DNA of 64,000 nt from Amphiura filiformis (lineage: Eukaryota > Echinodermata > Ophiuroidea > Amphilepidida > Amphiuridae). Shown here one piece after another: positions 54,701 through 64,000 of this stretch (position 1 is its first letter; every line of letters starts with the position of its first letter). Location: NCBI RefSeq assembly GCF_039555335.1, contig NC_092637.1:39210526-39274525 (forward strand). The letters are read 5' to 3'. Below the pieces are notes generated by a model. The model worked only from the letters and a program-made list of their open reading frames with translations. It did no database searches and was not told the origin of the DNA. Both the position numbers and the translations under genes were made by a program.

Positions 54701-57700
54701 GGACTATCTGGTTTGAGAGTGGTGAATGGCTAATTTATGCGTGCCTTTAATTTAAAACAAAAGGAACAAACGAACTGACAAATAAAATGAAAGTTATGAA
54801 AAGTACAGAGAAGTAAAAACTGAAATAAAAACTGCTTTAAATAAAGCTTCATTGAAGAAACTGTGTTGTCTTTGTTGCGCTTGTTGGAATCTTTTTGCGC
54901 CTTGTATAGGCCAGTTTGTCACTTTTAAAACTGGACTTTCGTCTATTCAGTTGCATGTAACTTTACTTCTTGAGGTCACATTGGATGCAATGTGGTGTCA
55001 TAATGTGCAGCATTAGATATTGCATCTACTGAAAAAACAAATTTATTCCAACATGTTTCAGTTTTGGAATTGTGATTATTTTTCCAAGGGTAAGGATACT
55101 TTTTTGGGCACAGTATATTTAGCAAATATGTATTTTGTGTATGGCAGACAAATTACGTGATATTTTTATGATGCGTTTGACAGGCAATAATCATTGTATC
55201 TTACGGTATCGTTGGCCAAATCTCCTATTTTGCATCCCGCATTACATGGCGATAGATACGAAATGTTCTCAGTACTACATACAGGGCGAAAAATATTGGG
55301 GTTGCAACCACAATCAAAAGCACAGTCCAATCTTTCCAGGCTGTGAAAAGCGAGAAAAAAATTAGTCACGGCCAGGGAATGGAGAAACCCCGACAGCCTC
55401 AGCAAATGTGTTATTATTTATATAGTAGTGAAAAGACGTAATTGTAATTGTGTGGCTTAAATTTAGATCTAATAAACAGCTTGAATTTAAGGTAACCCAG
55501 GAAAGACGAATCAGTACAAATGGGTAAAATGAGCATTTTTAATTGGCTTTTTATTTGATTCCAATCGGACGTTTGCTTCCAAATCTGTGGGCGTTAAAAG
55601 ATAATAAACCTCTTGGTGTTTGCTTAGATGCAAACGCATGTATTGTATTTCTTGCATTACATTGTTTTTACCCTGCGATATTTAAGGTTTTATCAATAAA
55701 AATGAATAAAACAGGTTTTATCATTGGGAAAGTTTGATTTATTAGTGGTTTGGGCTAAAATAATAATTATGTGAATAAAATATTGATTCAACGGCTCGAA
55801 ATTTGCATAATTACCGCAAAAAAAAACCCAAAAGGCAGCATCTTGCGCGCAGCTTTTTTTTCAATACCCTATGTCCAAATTAGCTGAAATTCCACAGGGA
55901 TGGTGGAAAGACTTTTTCTGAGATATTTACAGAAGAAATTTTGGAAATTCTGTTTATTTTGCAAAAAAATGCAATAACGCCCGAAATAATGCCGAAAAAT
56001 CGCAAACCTTAGATCGTTCACCCTCGAAATTATTATTTTTGCTTATTTTCTTTCTGTAACTTTCAAGATCATGTCTTCACCTATCCATTCTTTTCGTTTT
56101 TAGAAAAAAATAATTAGATTAAGGAGGTGAAAAACTGCGCGCAAACCATATCCTTTCAAAATCCAAAATGGCCGCCGTTTCCATAGCAACCACATGTGCG
56201 CTCCAATTTGGCGTGGTTTTTGGTCGATTACCTAAGTAATATATATAGTATGCTGACCAAATATAAAAGCCTTGGGTTAAATATTACAGAAAATCACTCT
56301 GATCTCGCCTGGGTTACCTTAAACCAGAAAGAACATTACGGCTGCTCAGTGCCAGAAATGGGCAATAGCAGCCCTGTGATTGACATTTTGCAATTTACAC
56401 ACAGTATAGGCCTATTGTACTCAATTTCACGGAAGCTACACATGGCAGCTATTGCACCTACCCACTTCTGGCACTGAGCAGTCGATTAGTAAAAACCCTC
56501 CCGCTGAGTGGCGTACCGTGGCCGCTCCTAGGAGTCTAACCAAAAGCCCGATCAGTGAGAAATTATCTGCATGTCTTATTTGCATGGGAAATTATTATGT
56601 CTTGCATGTTGCTGAAACAGCAATTTGTTAGATCGTGTGATCGACCATCAATGCTACTTTAATTAAAACTTGTTTTTAATGACATTTTCGACTAATTAGT
56701 TAGAGTTATTAAACGGTAAAATTCTATTTTCAAGTTAATTACACACATAAATTAAATGTGCCAAGTAACAACGATCAATTTGATAATTCAATTAATGATA
56801 AAAATTGACCAAGCATTGATGGTGATCGCAAGATCTAACAAACTTGGTTTTATTTCCATACCTGGTTGCATACTCCTTATTTACACCAGCTATTGGCGGG
56901 TTTTTGCAGCCCACAAATGTTGCTATTATCAGCAGTACAACTGTAAGTATGTTGTTGACCAGCAGATACACACCACATTGCTTTAAAGTCAGCCTACGAC
57001 TAATAAATCCAGAGACAGTCAATCCCAACATGGAGGCTGGAACCAAAACAGCACCTGCAATGAAATATTGAACAGAATCAGGCTAGCGGTCCTCTGTACA
57101 AATTGCCTATACCGATTCCGAAGACAAGACCTGTGGCACAGTCGCATTCCCTGCTTTGTACGTGTTTACCCAGGTCACGGTCTGTCTACGTGACAAACAG
57201 TAAGGGTCAGAGGACAGCGCAATCTGTCTGCTGCCATACCGTAATAGATCTATCAGTCACCTTTTTGTACCGTTCGCAGAGCGTGACGTCTGCACAACAA
57301 CAGCCTAATATGGGCATTCATATCATTACATATTCACAATCACCTTTGTCGAACAGACTCTTACGCAGGTACCGAGCTCACGCTGTCCTCACTTTAGCGA
57401 TCGAAGTAGCGCCTCTCTTAATTTAGTACTCTCAGACAGAATGCTAATTAATGGCAGGGGAGCATGACCTACAATCTTGGAAAAAATACTTGGAACGCTT
57501 TGCACACTCTGCCGTAATTTCGTGCAGAATTTCTTATGATCATGGAAATGACGTATAGTGCACTTGGGAACAAAAATGATATCTACATCAATGATTTACC
57601 TTCCCCTCCCCATCAATCAATGTTGGGGACATTGGGAAGCCGTTGAAGACTTTGGCATTTCTCAACATTGCACGGGGGGAAAGGGGGTGACAGTTTTCCG

Positions 57701-60700
57701 TTATTTACACGCAAGCGTTCCAAGACTTATTCCCAAGATTGTAGCTGTGTTTTTATATATTATGGGCTTTAATTCAAAAAGACCTATGGAAATATAAATG
57801 CCATTATTTGCTTCACTGTGTCATTTCCTAAAAAATCAATGTGCCATTATTAATAAGAAGTACACTGTAGTTTAATGGCCACAAACTGGACAAATATCTG
57901 CCATCCCACAAGCTATAGGACATTTTCAGAGGTTCCCAACTTGATCCCCAGTGGAGGTAAGATTCATATTCAATTATTTGTTCTCTCCATTACTGCATTT
58001 CAATTGTGGACCAGATGCATTGGATGACAAAGATCTCTCAGCCAGTTTCGATCAGGGTAATGTCTGGCTGTTTGTGCACCGTAACGTAGCCCATCAGTGT
58101 TCATGGTGTTTCAAAACTGAATGACTCTAGGCTCTAGAGTTTTAGATCTAGTTAACCTAGTGCTACGGTCCTTTTGACAGCTGATGTAAACGAAACACCT
58201 ATTTTCACTGGTCTGCATCCGATAATCTTAAGCTGAATTTATACCACATCGCTGAGCGATGGCGATTGGTTTTTAGCCAATGAGGTGAAAACCATTTTGA
58301 TGACTTGTAAAAAGCGCGTTACCTCAATTTGTCAACTACCAATCTCTCCTCGCTCAGCAATGGAGTATAAATTCAGCTTTAAGATCCGCAAGTCCTAAGA
58401 TTGGCTAGTTCTAAGGTTCGCCAGTGTACAAATACCTTAACTCTACCCTAACCCTAAGTAACCATAATCATAAACCTAAACCTAGCCATGATCAAAACCC
58501 TAACCCATATAACGTCGGACTAGCGAGCCCTTTTTATTTTTTCAAATTAGGGTTTTCTTTCTGATTTTGTTTTCTTCTTTTTTTTGATTAGCGAACCTTG
58601 GTGATGGCCGGAAAACTCAACAGTAGCTGCAATCATTTTAGAGGGCAAGAATAAGAATCAAATAAACCTGGCGTTAAAAAGAATACTGAATCACGATTAT
58701 AAGATAAAATTGCCGTTACTTACCGTTAATCAAAGCTGCACGTTTACCAGATATTCCAAATTGTAATATAAAGTACTTTACAACAAAAGTAGTAAATACG
58801 CCAATACAGGCCAATTCCACCAGCGAAAACAGCATGTAAAATATCAACAAAGGCCGTCTCAAAATCCGTATTATAACTGATATAAAATCTTTGTTAAAAG
58901 AAATAAAATGGGAGAAACTCTGATTATTAATAACACTGACAACTTTGGTCTAACTTTGCTGTTATTTTTTTCCTGTATGTTATTATATATATATGACCTT
59001 TCCTTGAAAACAAAAGCTCCTTGCTTTTCGACATTTCCCATGTGTCCGACATGAACGTCGCTACAATCCTCGTATTACTGAGGGAGATGTACTCTCGGTA
59101 CACTAAAACGTTCAAATAATTAGCCTCCAAATGACTTAAGCTAAACGTGGGACCACCTTTGCCCTCATTTTAACGGTGTTCTACCTACCAGGATATCACC
59201 TCACCCAGGGGTAGGGTGGGCGGCCACACTTCGATGGTAAAGCACGGTGTTGGTGAAGCCCAATGACTTTTATTTGTGCACTTAAAAAAACATTTTACAC
59301 GTATATTTTGACTACAACCTCCGTTGTTGGTTAAAACATACGACAAAACGCTTACGTCCTGTGACAATCTCCAGCTCAGTTTCCTCCCAAATATTGTATA
59401 TACCTACTATTGACGCTAAATTTTACTATAAGCGGCTCTCGTCCACCGCGACTGACTCATTCATATTATCATGATTATAAAACAAACCTTTCACATGTGC
59501 CAGAAAGTTGTCTTTAACCTTGCGATTAGTGGGCGATGTAGGGTTATCATTAGACAAATTAGAATCATCATTCTTCTCATTTCCATCACCAGGTGCTTCC
59601 GAATTGCTTAGGTCTGCATCTGTTTCATCGTTTTTCATGTCTCCGTCTCTTACACACTCGGTACCATCTCTTACATTCACACTCGGATCTTTTGGTAGAA
59701 GCGCCATTGGTACAGCAGCCAAGAGCGTATAAACTCCAACAATTGCAAATCCAACCCACCAGGCGCCGATCCACCTCGGGTCCGATTGAGAAAGGACTGG
59801 GATTCTACCATCTGGGATGCGCTCAAAATCAACATAATACTCTTCCGCAATACTACCAAGAAAAAACCCGCAGGCCGGAGACCAGATATATATCAAAGCG
59901 TAGATTGCTGCAAAATAACAAAAAAAAAGTAGATTTTGTTACTTAGAAATCGACAGCATCTGTCTATATTCGTAAAGCAGGTTATATACCGGCCACAAAC
60001 TAAGTATATGTTTTAATAGCTTTAATGTTTTGGCAAATTTCAGGTTTCTTCAATTTCCATTTATTTATTTCGATTCAGCTACACTGCAAACTACATACCA
60101 CTAAGGTATCCCTCTGACAAAAAATGAAAGAGAATGTGTACCTCTGACGAAAAATGAAAAAAAGGGGAAAAGGAGCCTGTTTCCACGACAGTTCACCCCA
60201 TTTGTATAGTGTTCGTCATTGTGTTATGTAATTTGTGGAAGAAGAAGCACTTTTAGTGAAAATCAAGTCTTAAGCAAGTTTCTAACAAAGAGTACAGACA
60301 AAGGTATCGGTAATGATGTCAGTCAAGAGCTTAGGCAGGATAATAGGACACCACGTGACCAAAACCAAAACCAATCCTAACACTCATAACTTGAAACAAC
60401 CGAATGTCGCGCCTTATTATCATATCAATGTTTTACAGGTATAGAATTAATGAGCAGCCGTGGACAGCTTTAAAAAATGGGATTTGTTGTTCAAACGGCC
60501 CTAATTAGCTTTGGATTGCATGGAGCAAATCTTTTTTTTCTTTTTAAAGCTATTTATTTCCAATTATGTTGATATAATTGTTAAATTAGCATGCATAAAG
60601 TTTTCACCAAAAATGCCAAATCTGAGTCAAGTTTTGACAAGTGTACGTGCATGTTCTAGTCATACGCCTACATTAACCGATTTACTTACTATAATAGATG

Positions 60701-60928
60701 ACGAATCTTTGCCTATTTCTTCCTGCTAAATCATCTATATAAGTAATAAAGATTGGATTAATTGCCGCAAAACCAACGCCAAGTAAAATCTGACCAATCA
60801 CAGCCCACCATATAAGCCCGCGAAAACCAACTGGCTCTTCTTCACACGAGTTGGTACTGTTAGTTTCAGCTTCAATTGCGTCATCCATCAAGCACAGATT
60901 TTGTGTACTGGAGTTGCCCGTAAGCGAT
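51725..60928 (-). CDS. SLCO/OATP solute carrier organic anion transporter (partial, seven exons)
   Basis: Plasma-membrane transporter of the OATP (SLC21) family, expected to have twelve membrane helices and to move large amphipathic anions such as steroid and thyroid conjugates and bile salts. Exons in transcript order are 60928-60690, 59907-59488, 58876-58724, 57054-56862, 55340-55205, 52960-52752 and 51789-51725. They total 1415 nt, and every junction keeps phase. The family signature DPRWIGAWWVGFA is present (the last position of the usual pattern is Leu, here Ala), followed by the long cytosolic loop, helices 7-10, and the extracellular Kazal-like Cys module. The N-terminal exons (TM1-3) and the last exon(s) with TM12 are not seen. 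The first probably lie beyond the window; the last should lie in 46.7-51.7 kb or further left. Confidence 0.95.
52020..52060 (-). mobile_element. decayed Helitron-like 3' end
   Basis: The minus strand reads GTGCGGACATCCCGCTAG at about 52046-52029, matching the end at 3673 (GCGCGGGTGTCCCGCTAG). The hairpin is degraded. Confidence 0.35.
52061..52751. other. SLCO intron sequence
   Basis: GC-richer patch at 52060-52430 to the right of the Helitron-like end. The plus ORF there has no domain. Confidence 0.4.
52752..52960 (-). CDS. SLCO exon, end of Kazal-like loop and TM10
   Basis: 209 nt, phase 0 start. NLSTYSDCTC completes the Cys-rich extracellular loop. After SGLCDREDSC comes VYIAVFLFGLLLFCRL, a membrane helix, then TP. 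Acceptor TTAATTTGATAG, donor TTGGG|GTAAGT. Confidence 0.9.
53195..53585. repeat. dispersed repeat with two perfect DR1 motifs
   Basis: TGACCTTTGACCT at 53414-53426 and again at 53534-53546. The phrase AACGTAAAATCATAGGTGA occurs at about 53241 and 53557, so the block itself is partly duplicated. DR1 is the HNF4/RXR-type binding site. Confidence 0.6.
53783..54042. mobile_element. mariner-type MITE, AGGGTGAGT ends
   Basis: AAGGGTGAGTCAAAAAAAGT with matching inverse ACTCACCCTG at the right, TA at both outer edges, about 50-bp imperfect arms. Confidence 0.85.
54122..54470. mobile_element. mariner-type MITE, CAGTGYGCAAAAGAA ends
   Basis: TACAGTGCGCAAAAGAATTT at the left and its inverse ending GCACACTGTA at 54470. 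Arms about 60 bp, TA flanked. Confidence 0.85.
54478..55116. mobile_element. long-arm MITE, about 220-bp inverted repeats
   Basis: GAGCCAAAAAAGTATCCTTA at the left and TAAGGATACTTTTTTGGGCA at the right. Inner arm phrases CCAGTTTTAAAAGTGACAAA and its inverse match too. Confidence 0.85.
55205..55340 (-). CDS. SLCO exon, Kazal-like module
   Basis: 136 nt. LERLDCAFDCGCNPNIFRPV then CSTENISYLSPCNAGC, the typical FxPVCGxxxxxYxSPCxAGC pattern of the OATP extracellular loop 5. Acceptor CTTTTCACAG, donor ACC|GTAAGA, phase 0 at exit. Confidence 0.93.
55487..56322. mobile_element. TTAA-flanked element, family 4
   Basis: TTAA at 55487-55490 and 56319-56322. Inverted ends GGTAACCCAGG / CCTGGGTTACC. Interior has no transposase. 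Confidence 0.75.
56342..56479. mobile_element. 138-bp MITE
   Basis: CTGCTCAGTGCCAGAAATGG and its inverse at the right; a TAGGCCTA octamer in the middle. Confidence 0.8.
56862..57054 (-). CDS. SLCO exon, TM8-TM9 region
   Basis: 193 nt. GAVLVPASMLGLTVSGFISR, QCGVYLLVNNILTVVLLIIA, GCKNPPIAGVNKEY. The last matches the C-x-N-x-P-I-A-G-V motif of OATPs. Acceptor TTTCATTGCAG, donor CCAG|GTATGG. Confidence 0.95.
57470..57744. mobile_element. MITE, CTACAATCTTGG ends
   Basis: CTACAATCTTGGAAAAAATA then CTTGGAACGCTT at the left and the inverse at the right, about 275 bp. Confidence 0.75.
58228..58382. mobile_element. TTAA-flanked MITE, family 3
   Basis: TTAA at 58228-58231 and 58379-58382. Arms GCTGAATTTATAC then CTGAGCGA, about 45 bp. 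155 bp long. Confidence 0.85.
58440..58506 (+). repeat. degenerate CCCTAA-type tract
   Basis: ACCCTAACCCTAAG, AAACCTAAACCTAG and AAAACCCTAACCCAT: scattered telomere-like hexamers. Confidence 0.5.
58724..58876 (-). CDS. SLCO exon, TM7 region
   Basis: 153 nt. IIRILRRPLLIFYMLFSLVE, GVFTTFVVKYFILQFGISGK. Acceptor TTATATCAG, donor ACG|GTAAGT. It contains no usable start codon and so is invisible to ORF callers. It matches the NPVFLLLVLA...FLPKYLEQQFGIS region of OATPs. A second possible acceptor about 13 bases upstream keeps the same phase. Confidence 0.92.
59488..59907 (-). CDS. SLCO exon, signature and central loop
   Basis: 420 nt. TIYALIYIWSPACGFFLGS, then the OATP superfamily signature DPRWIGAWWVGFA, a helix, LPKDP, and a long Asp/Asn/Ser-rich cytosolic loop ending FLAHVK. 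The acceptor is TTATTTTGCAG. The donor is taken at AAAG|GTTTGT because it alone gives the right phase for the next exon; read-through would reach a stop at about 59426. Confidence 0.93.
60690..60928 (-). CDS. SLCO exon, extracellular loop and TM4
   Basis: 239 nt. TGNSSTQNLCLMDDAIEAET (potential N-glycosylation NSS), NSTNSC, then FRGLIWWAVIGQILLGVGFA and FITYIDD, the conserved SYIDD motif of OATPs. Acceptor TTTTTCTGCTCAG, donor TATA|GTAAGT, phase 1 exit. Confidence 0.95.
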
Positions 60929-61230
60929 CTGAGCAGAAAAATACCTGTAACTTAATACATGCTATGACAAAGGAAATGAAATGTACCGGTATTACATAAT
61001 AGCCCGACGTTCTAATCACTACTCTACGAAAAAAATTGCTACATTTTCTTGTAGGCCATATCCTCTTCGTTTTCTGACCCCCTTTCTCATTTTCCTTCTC
61101 ATTCTCCTTCTCCTCCTTCTTTTTCTTCATCGTCATCATCATTTTCTTCATCATCATCATTATCTACTTCTCTGATGATATATTCTTCAACTTCGTCTTC
61201 CTCTTCCTCCTTCTCAGGGGCGTAGCCAGC
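60929..61230. repeat. TCC/TTC-rich low-complexity tract
   Basis: CTTCTCCTTCTTTTTCTTCA-type sequence at about 61085-61215, whose minus strand reads poly-Lys/Glu. Not a gene. Confidence 0.8.
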
Positions 61231-61644
61231 TTTCTTGGTGGGGGAGGGGGGAATAAACATTTCGTCCCAGTTTTGGTAGGTGTTTGGGGATTGGGGCCTT
61301 GGGACAAGGATGACCATTTTCTCGGTGTGCATCATTTTGGCCCGGTATTATCTGTGCCTTCGTATATCTTTTTTTTTTATATTTAGAGAGATATAATAAG
61401 ACTTTCTGCTTTCAAACAAAACTTTATTTCGATTTCGGGCCATCTTGGTGGGGGAGGGAAAAAAATAAACATTTCGTCCCAGTTTTGGTAGGTGGTTGGG
61501 GATTGGGGCCTTGGGACAAGGATGACCATTTTCTCGGTGTGCATCATTTTGGCCCGGTATTATCTGTGCCTTCGTATATCTTTTTTTATATTTAGAGAGA
61601 TAAGACTTTCTGCTTTCAAACAAAACTTTATTTCGATTTCAGGC
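61231..61644 (+). repeat. 210-bp tandem duplication, two copies
   Basis: 61231-61440 and 61441-61644 are nearly identical (CTTGGTGGGGGAGGG ... CTTTATTTCGATTTC). The plus ORF 61492-61950 starts inside it and is not supported as a gene. Confidence 0.9.
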
Positions 61645-62380
61645 CACACGAAAGATACACTGAGCAGTTATTGGTGTTTCTTTCCTTTTTTCCTTCTTTT
61701 TTCCTTTTCTTTTCCTTTCCCCTTTTTTCTTTGCCGACCTTCCCGATTTCTTTTCCGATTTATGGTCAGGGGTACTCTTCTCACACCCTGTTCCACGTCA
61801 TTGCTCTTTTTCTGTTTCTTCCATCCTTATTCTCCACTTTCTTTGATTCATTTTCTTTACATACTCTGCGCTTTCATTTTCAATTATCTAAATTTATCCG
61901 GCCTTTCTTCTGTTTTATTCACGTTCACCCTCTTGATATCTCATTTATAATCCAGGGACAGGCGGCGGATGACATGATCGAGCCGGCAACTCGTGAAACC
62001 GCCCGGCCGTATGGCATTTTCCATATACTCGGTTAGTTTTGTGAGGTTCATTATCGAACCCCAACGGTTTTAGCTTGTATTTATATTATTTATCAACATA
62101 GGCCTATTTGTTTGTGATATTTCAAGCGTTTTAAAATTTCAAAATAATCCCATTCAATTACACGGTTGACGATGAAAATTTACTGAATTTAGGGACTGCA
62201 CGTCATACACCACCTGCCAGGGAGGTATATAACATATTAATCATGTTAATTGGTGAAAGATCGTTGGGGACCTCATAATAAGATGAAACGCCAGATATAA
62301 TGACGGTCAAATGACTCGGTAATACGTTTCTAATTATGGTGTTTATATCGAGTGCTGATTTAGGTCAAAGGTTATGATAA
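61645..62380. other. no certain gene; short GC-rich island
   Basis: TTTCC-rich tract to about 61870. 61955-62032 is a GC-rich segment preceded by an acceptor-like TATAATCCAG; it reads GQAADDMIEPATRETARPYG on the plus strand. No donor or partner exon, so left unassigned. Confidence 0.3.
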
Positions 62381-62538
62381 GGATAATGAACTGAGTGCAA
62401 TGCATTCGTCAAGATAATCGCACGCGCCGTGGAGTTATTGCATTTAGCTCGAGAGCCGATAGGCTCAAGAGCTAAATGCAATAACTCCATGGCAAGTGCA
62501 ATTATCTTGACGAATGCATTTGCACGAGTACATTATCC
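62381..62538. repeat. cruciform with about 70-bp arms
   Basis: GGATAATG at 62381 is mirrored by CATTATCC at 62538. The arms contain GCATTCGTCAAGATAAT and GGAGTTATTGCATTTAGCTC with few mismatches and a short loop near 62452-62465. Confidence 0.9.
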
Positions 62539-63261
62539 GTCATACACTTTGAGTGTAGGCCTATTAAAACAATAGGCAATATTAATTGCTGCATTCATTA
62601 TATTAGTTTTAATATTAGGGAAAATATCTTACATTTTAAAAACACCGTCAGGACATTGACCAGCTACGTAGCATTTAACTGGTAAAGAAAATCAATCCCT
62701 GTATAAGTTAACTATCAATGGTATCGATTGCACCATACGTCATACTTTAGTAACTTATTCACGCATGGTTTGTAACCAATTGACTTTATGTTGTGATCAT
62801 TTAATATCGTGGTTTCGAACACAGAGAGCACTGAACCAGTTCACATGGAAACGATCGATTTAGATGTCCGACTAGTACTACGGTGAATATCAACTGGACT
62901 TTATAGCTCTATAATTTGAACTTTAAAATCTACTTATATTAAAACACACGACATTGGGATTTAACAATTTGTTCAGAATTATCATAGGCCTTCAAACACA
63001 TGCCTATGGTATTATAAAGCATGATCATGATATTATGCGCTAGTGTGTGTTTCCCGGGCCCGGCTATGTTATTTTAGATATAGGCCTACATGTATTTCAT
63101 TTGTAAAATGCTGAATATTTTGCAATGGTGTCATCTTGTATAATTATGATCCACCTGTTTTTGGCCCTTTTTAATTAATAGAAGCTCGATTATTCTCATT
63201 TGATGTTTGATTTATTTGAGGTCATTAATAATAATTTATGACAATGATCTTTGCACGAGCG
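62539..63261. other. no gene seen
   Basis: AT-rich spacer with TAGGCCTA octamers. Confidence 0.3.
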
Positions 63262-63390
63262 ATTGCCGAATAGGGTGCAACTCTACTAGTCTTATTACAA
63301 GACTGCCCTACCCCAACCCTAAACCCTAACCCTAAACTCCGTAAACGAGGACTGGACTCAAGTCTAGCGGGTTGCACCCTATTCGGTAAT
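63262..63390. mobile_element. small inverted-repeat element carrying telomere-like repeats
   Basis: TTGCCGAATAGGGTGCAAC at the left, inverse at the right (GTTGCACCCTATTCGGTAAT). Between them CCCTACCCCAACCCTAAACC CTAACCCTAA (split here for length). Confidence 0.7.
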
Positions 63391-64000
63391 TGTACCCTAT
63401 TATAGAACACCGTTTGTAACTATACCATTTTAACACCACAGAATGTATATTCGTACTTTTTTGATGGTATATATATCGAACAGACAATTATATAGTTATG
63501 TGACCTCTGTGTCGAAAGCGCCACCTAACTCTACTATATGGTTATGTGAAAGTAGTATTTCTAGTATTTGAGCGTGCACGTATTATCTAGAATCTATTGT
63601 TTAGCGTGCATGTTTTAGATAATGCATTGTTTAGCGTGCAGGTTTATATAATTTGGGCTGTGAAGGATAGTTCGCGAAAATAATGCACGGGAGAAGAATA
63701 CATAACGATGAATAGAAACGGGCACTAGAAGTGTATGATTTCATACAATCTGTGTTTAACTACTGGTGCGTGATTGGTTAATCGCCTAATTGAGTTACGG
63801 GCGCACAGCACTACAATTGGGTGGGCAGTATGGTATTTTACCCACCCAGTAAATTCAATATGCCCATTGCCCAAAACTGCCCAATAATTTCTTGAGCCCA
63901 TAAAAATTGAATGAGGTGTGTTTTTTAATATACGAGACATGAAACATTTGAAACTTAAATCCAGATATACATGGCTCAATTAGTCTTTGCGCATGCACAA
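63391..64000. other. no gene seen
   Basis: TTTAGCGTGCATG/CAGGTTT phrase occurs twice (about 63600 and 63631), a small local duplication. No coding signal. Confidence 0.35.

Noticed and set aside
57103-57426. Plus-strand ORF of 107 residues in an SLCO intron
   Set aside because: No recognisable domain and no splice or Kozak support; left as intron sequence.
61099-61335. Minus-strand acidic ORF (EEDEVEEYIIREVDNDDDEE)
   Set aside because: Low-complexity TTC/TCA tract; no domain or splice support.
61492-62036. Plus-strand hydrophobic ORFs of 152 and 121 residues
   Set aside because: They begin in the 210-bp tandem duplication and run through a T/C-rich tract, giving Phe/Leu-rich nonsense in two frames.

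Overview
This window is AT-rich, intron-rich nuclear DNA from a marine invertebrate deuterostome. It is most likely an ambulacrarian such as an echinoderm or hemichordate. The evidence is the very frequent palindromic octamer TAGGCCTA, the dense crowd of MITEs, mariner-like, Penelope-like and tyrosine-recombinase elements, and animal gene families with GT-AG introns. Species cannot be fixed from sequence alone.

Left end (0-6 kb): three candidate host exons on the minus strand (795-1046, 1478-1652, 5303-5326), a long-armed foldback element (2701-3336) and Helitron-like termini. From 6.9 to 8.1 kb lies a 36-bp minisatellite with flanking sequence that recurs near 43.3-43.8 kb; a much larger array of the same 36-bp unit sits at 33.15-34.24 kb. 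Exons at 8527-8607 (signal peptide), 17135-17159 (25-nt microexon) and 31257-31922 (nine thrombospondin type 3 calcium-binding repeats) have matching splice phases. I propose that they form one plus-strand secreted-protein gene, possibly ending at 32370-32518. Its introns hold a 1.17-kb tandem duplication with tRNA-Ser-like heads and a CCGCGAAA array (10.3-13.4 kb), MITEs, a mariner relic (15.1-16.2 kb), a recent Ngaro/DIRS-like fossil (18.1-24.1 kb), a minus-strand terminal exon of a single-pass membrane protein (26152-26463), and a three-deep transposon nest (26.7-29.6 kb).

Middle (35-43 kb): foldback MITEs surround one intact coding exon at 40213-41616. It encodes a SPRY domain joined to an arginine-type ADP-ribosyltransferase domain with its catalytic R-S-ExE residues present. 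This is the most interesting protein in the window. A degenerate AAACTTxGTTTxTCG motif cluster lies just downstream.

Right end (44-64 kb): a broken Penelope-like element with a head-on second fragment (44.5-46.7 kb), an internal tRNA-like promoter, a 1.7-kb inverted-repeat element (48.3-50.0 kb), then an SLCO/OATP organic anion transporter on the minus strand. Seven of its exons (60928 down to 51725) join in one open frame through every splice phase. The N-terminal exons and the last exon were not found. Its introns are packed with MITEs and carry two perfect DR1 nuclear-receptor-type motifs. The last 3 kb hold a tandem 210-bp repeat, a long cruciform and telomere-like tracts.
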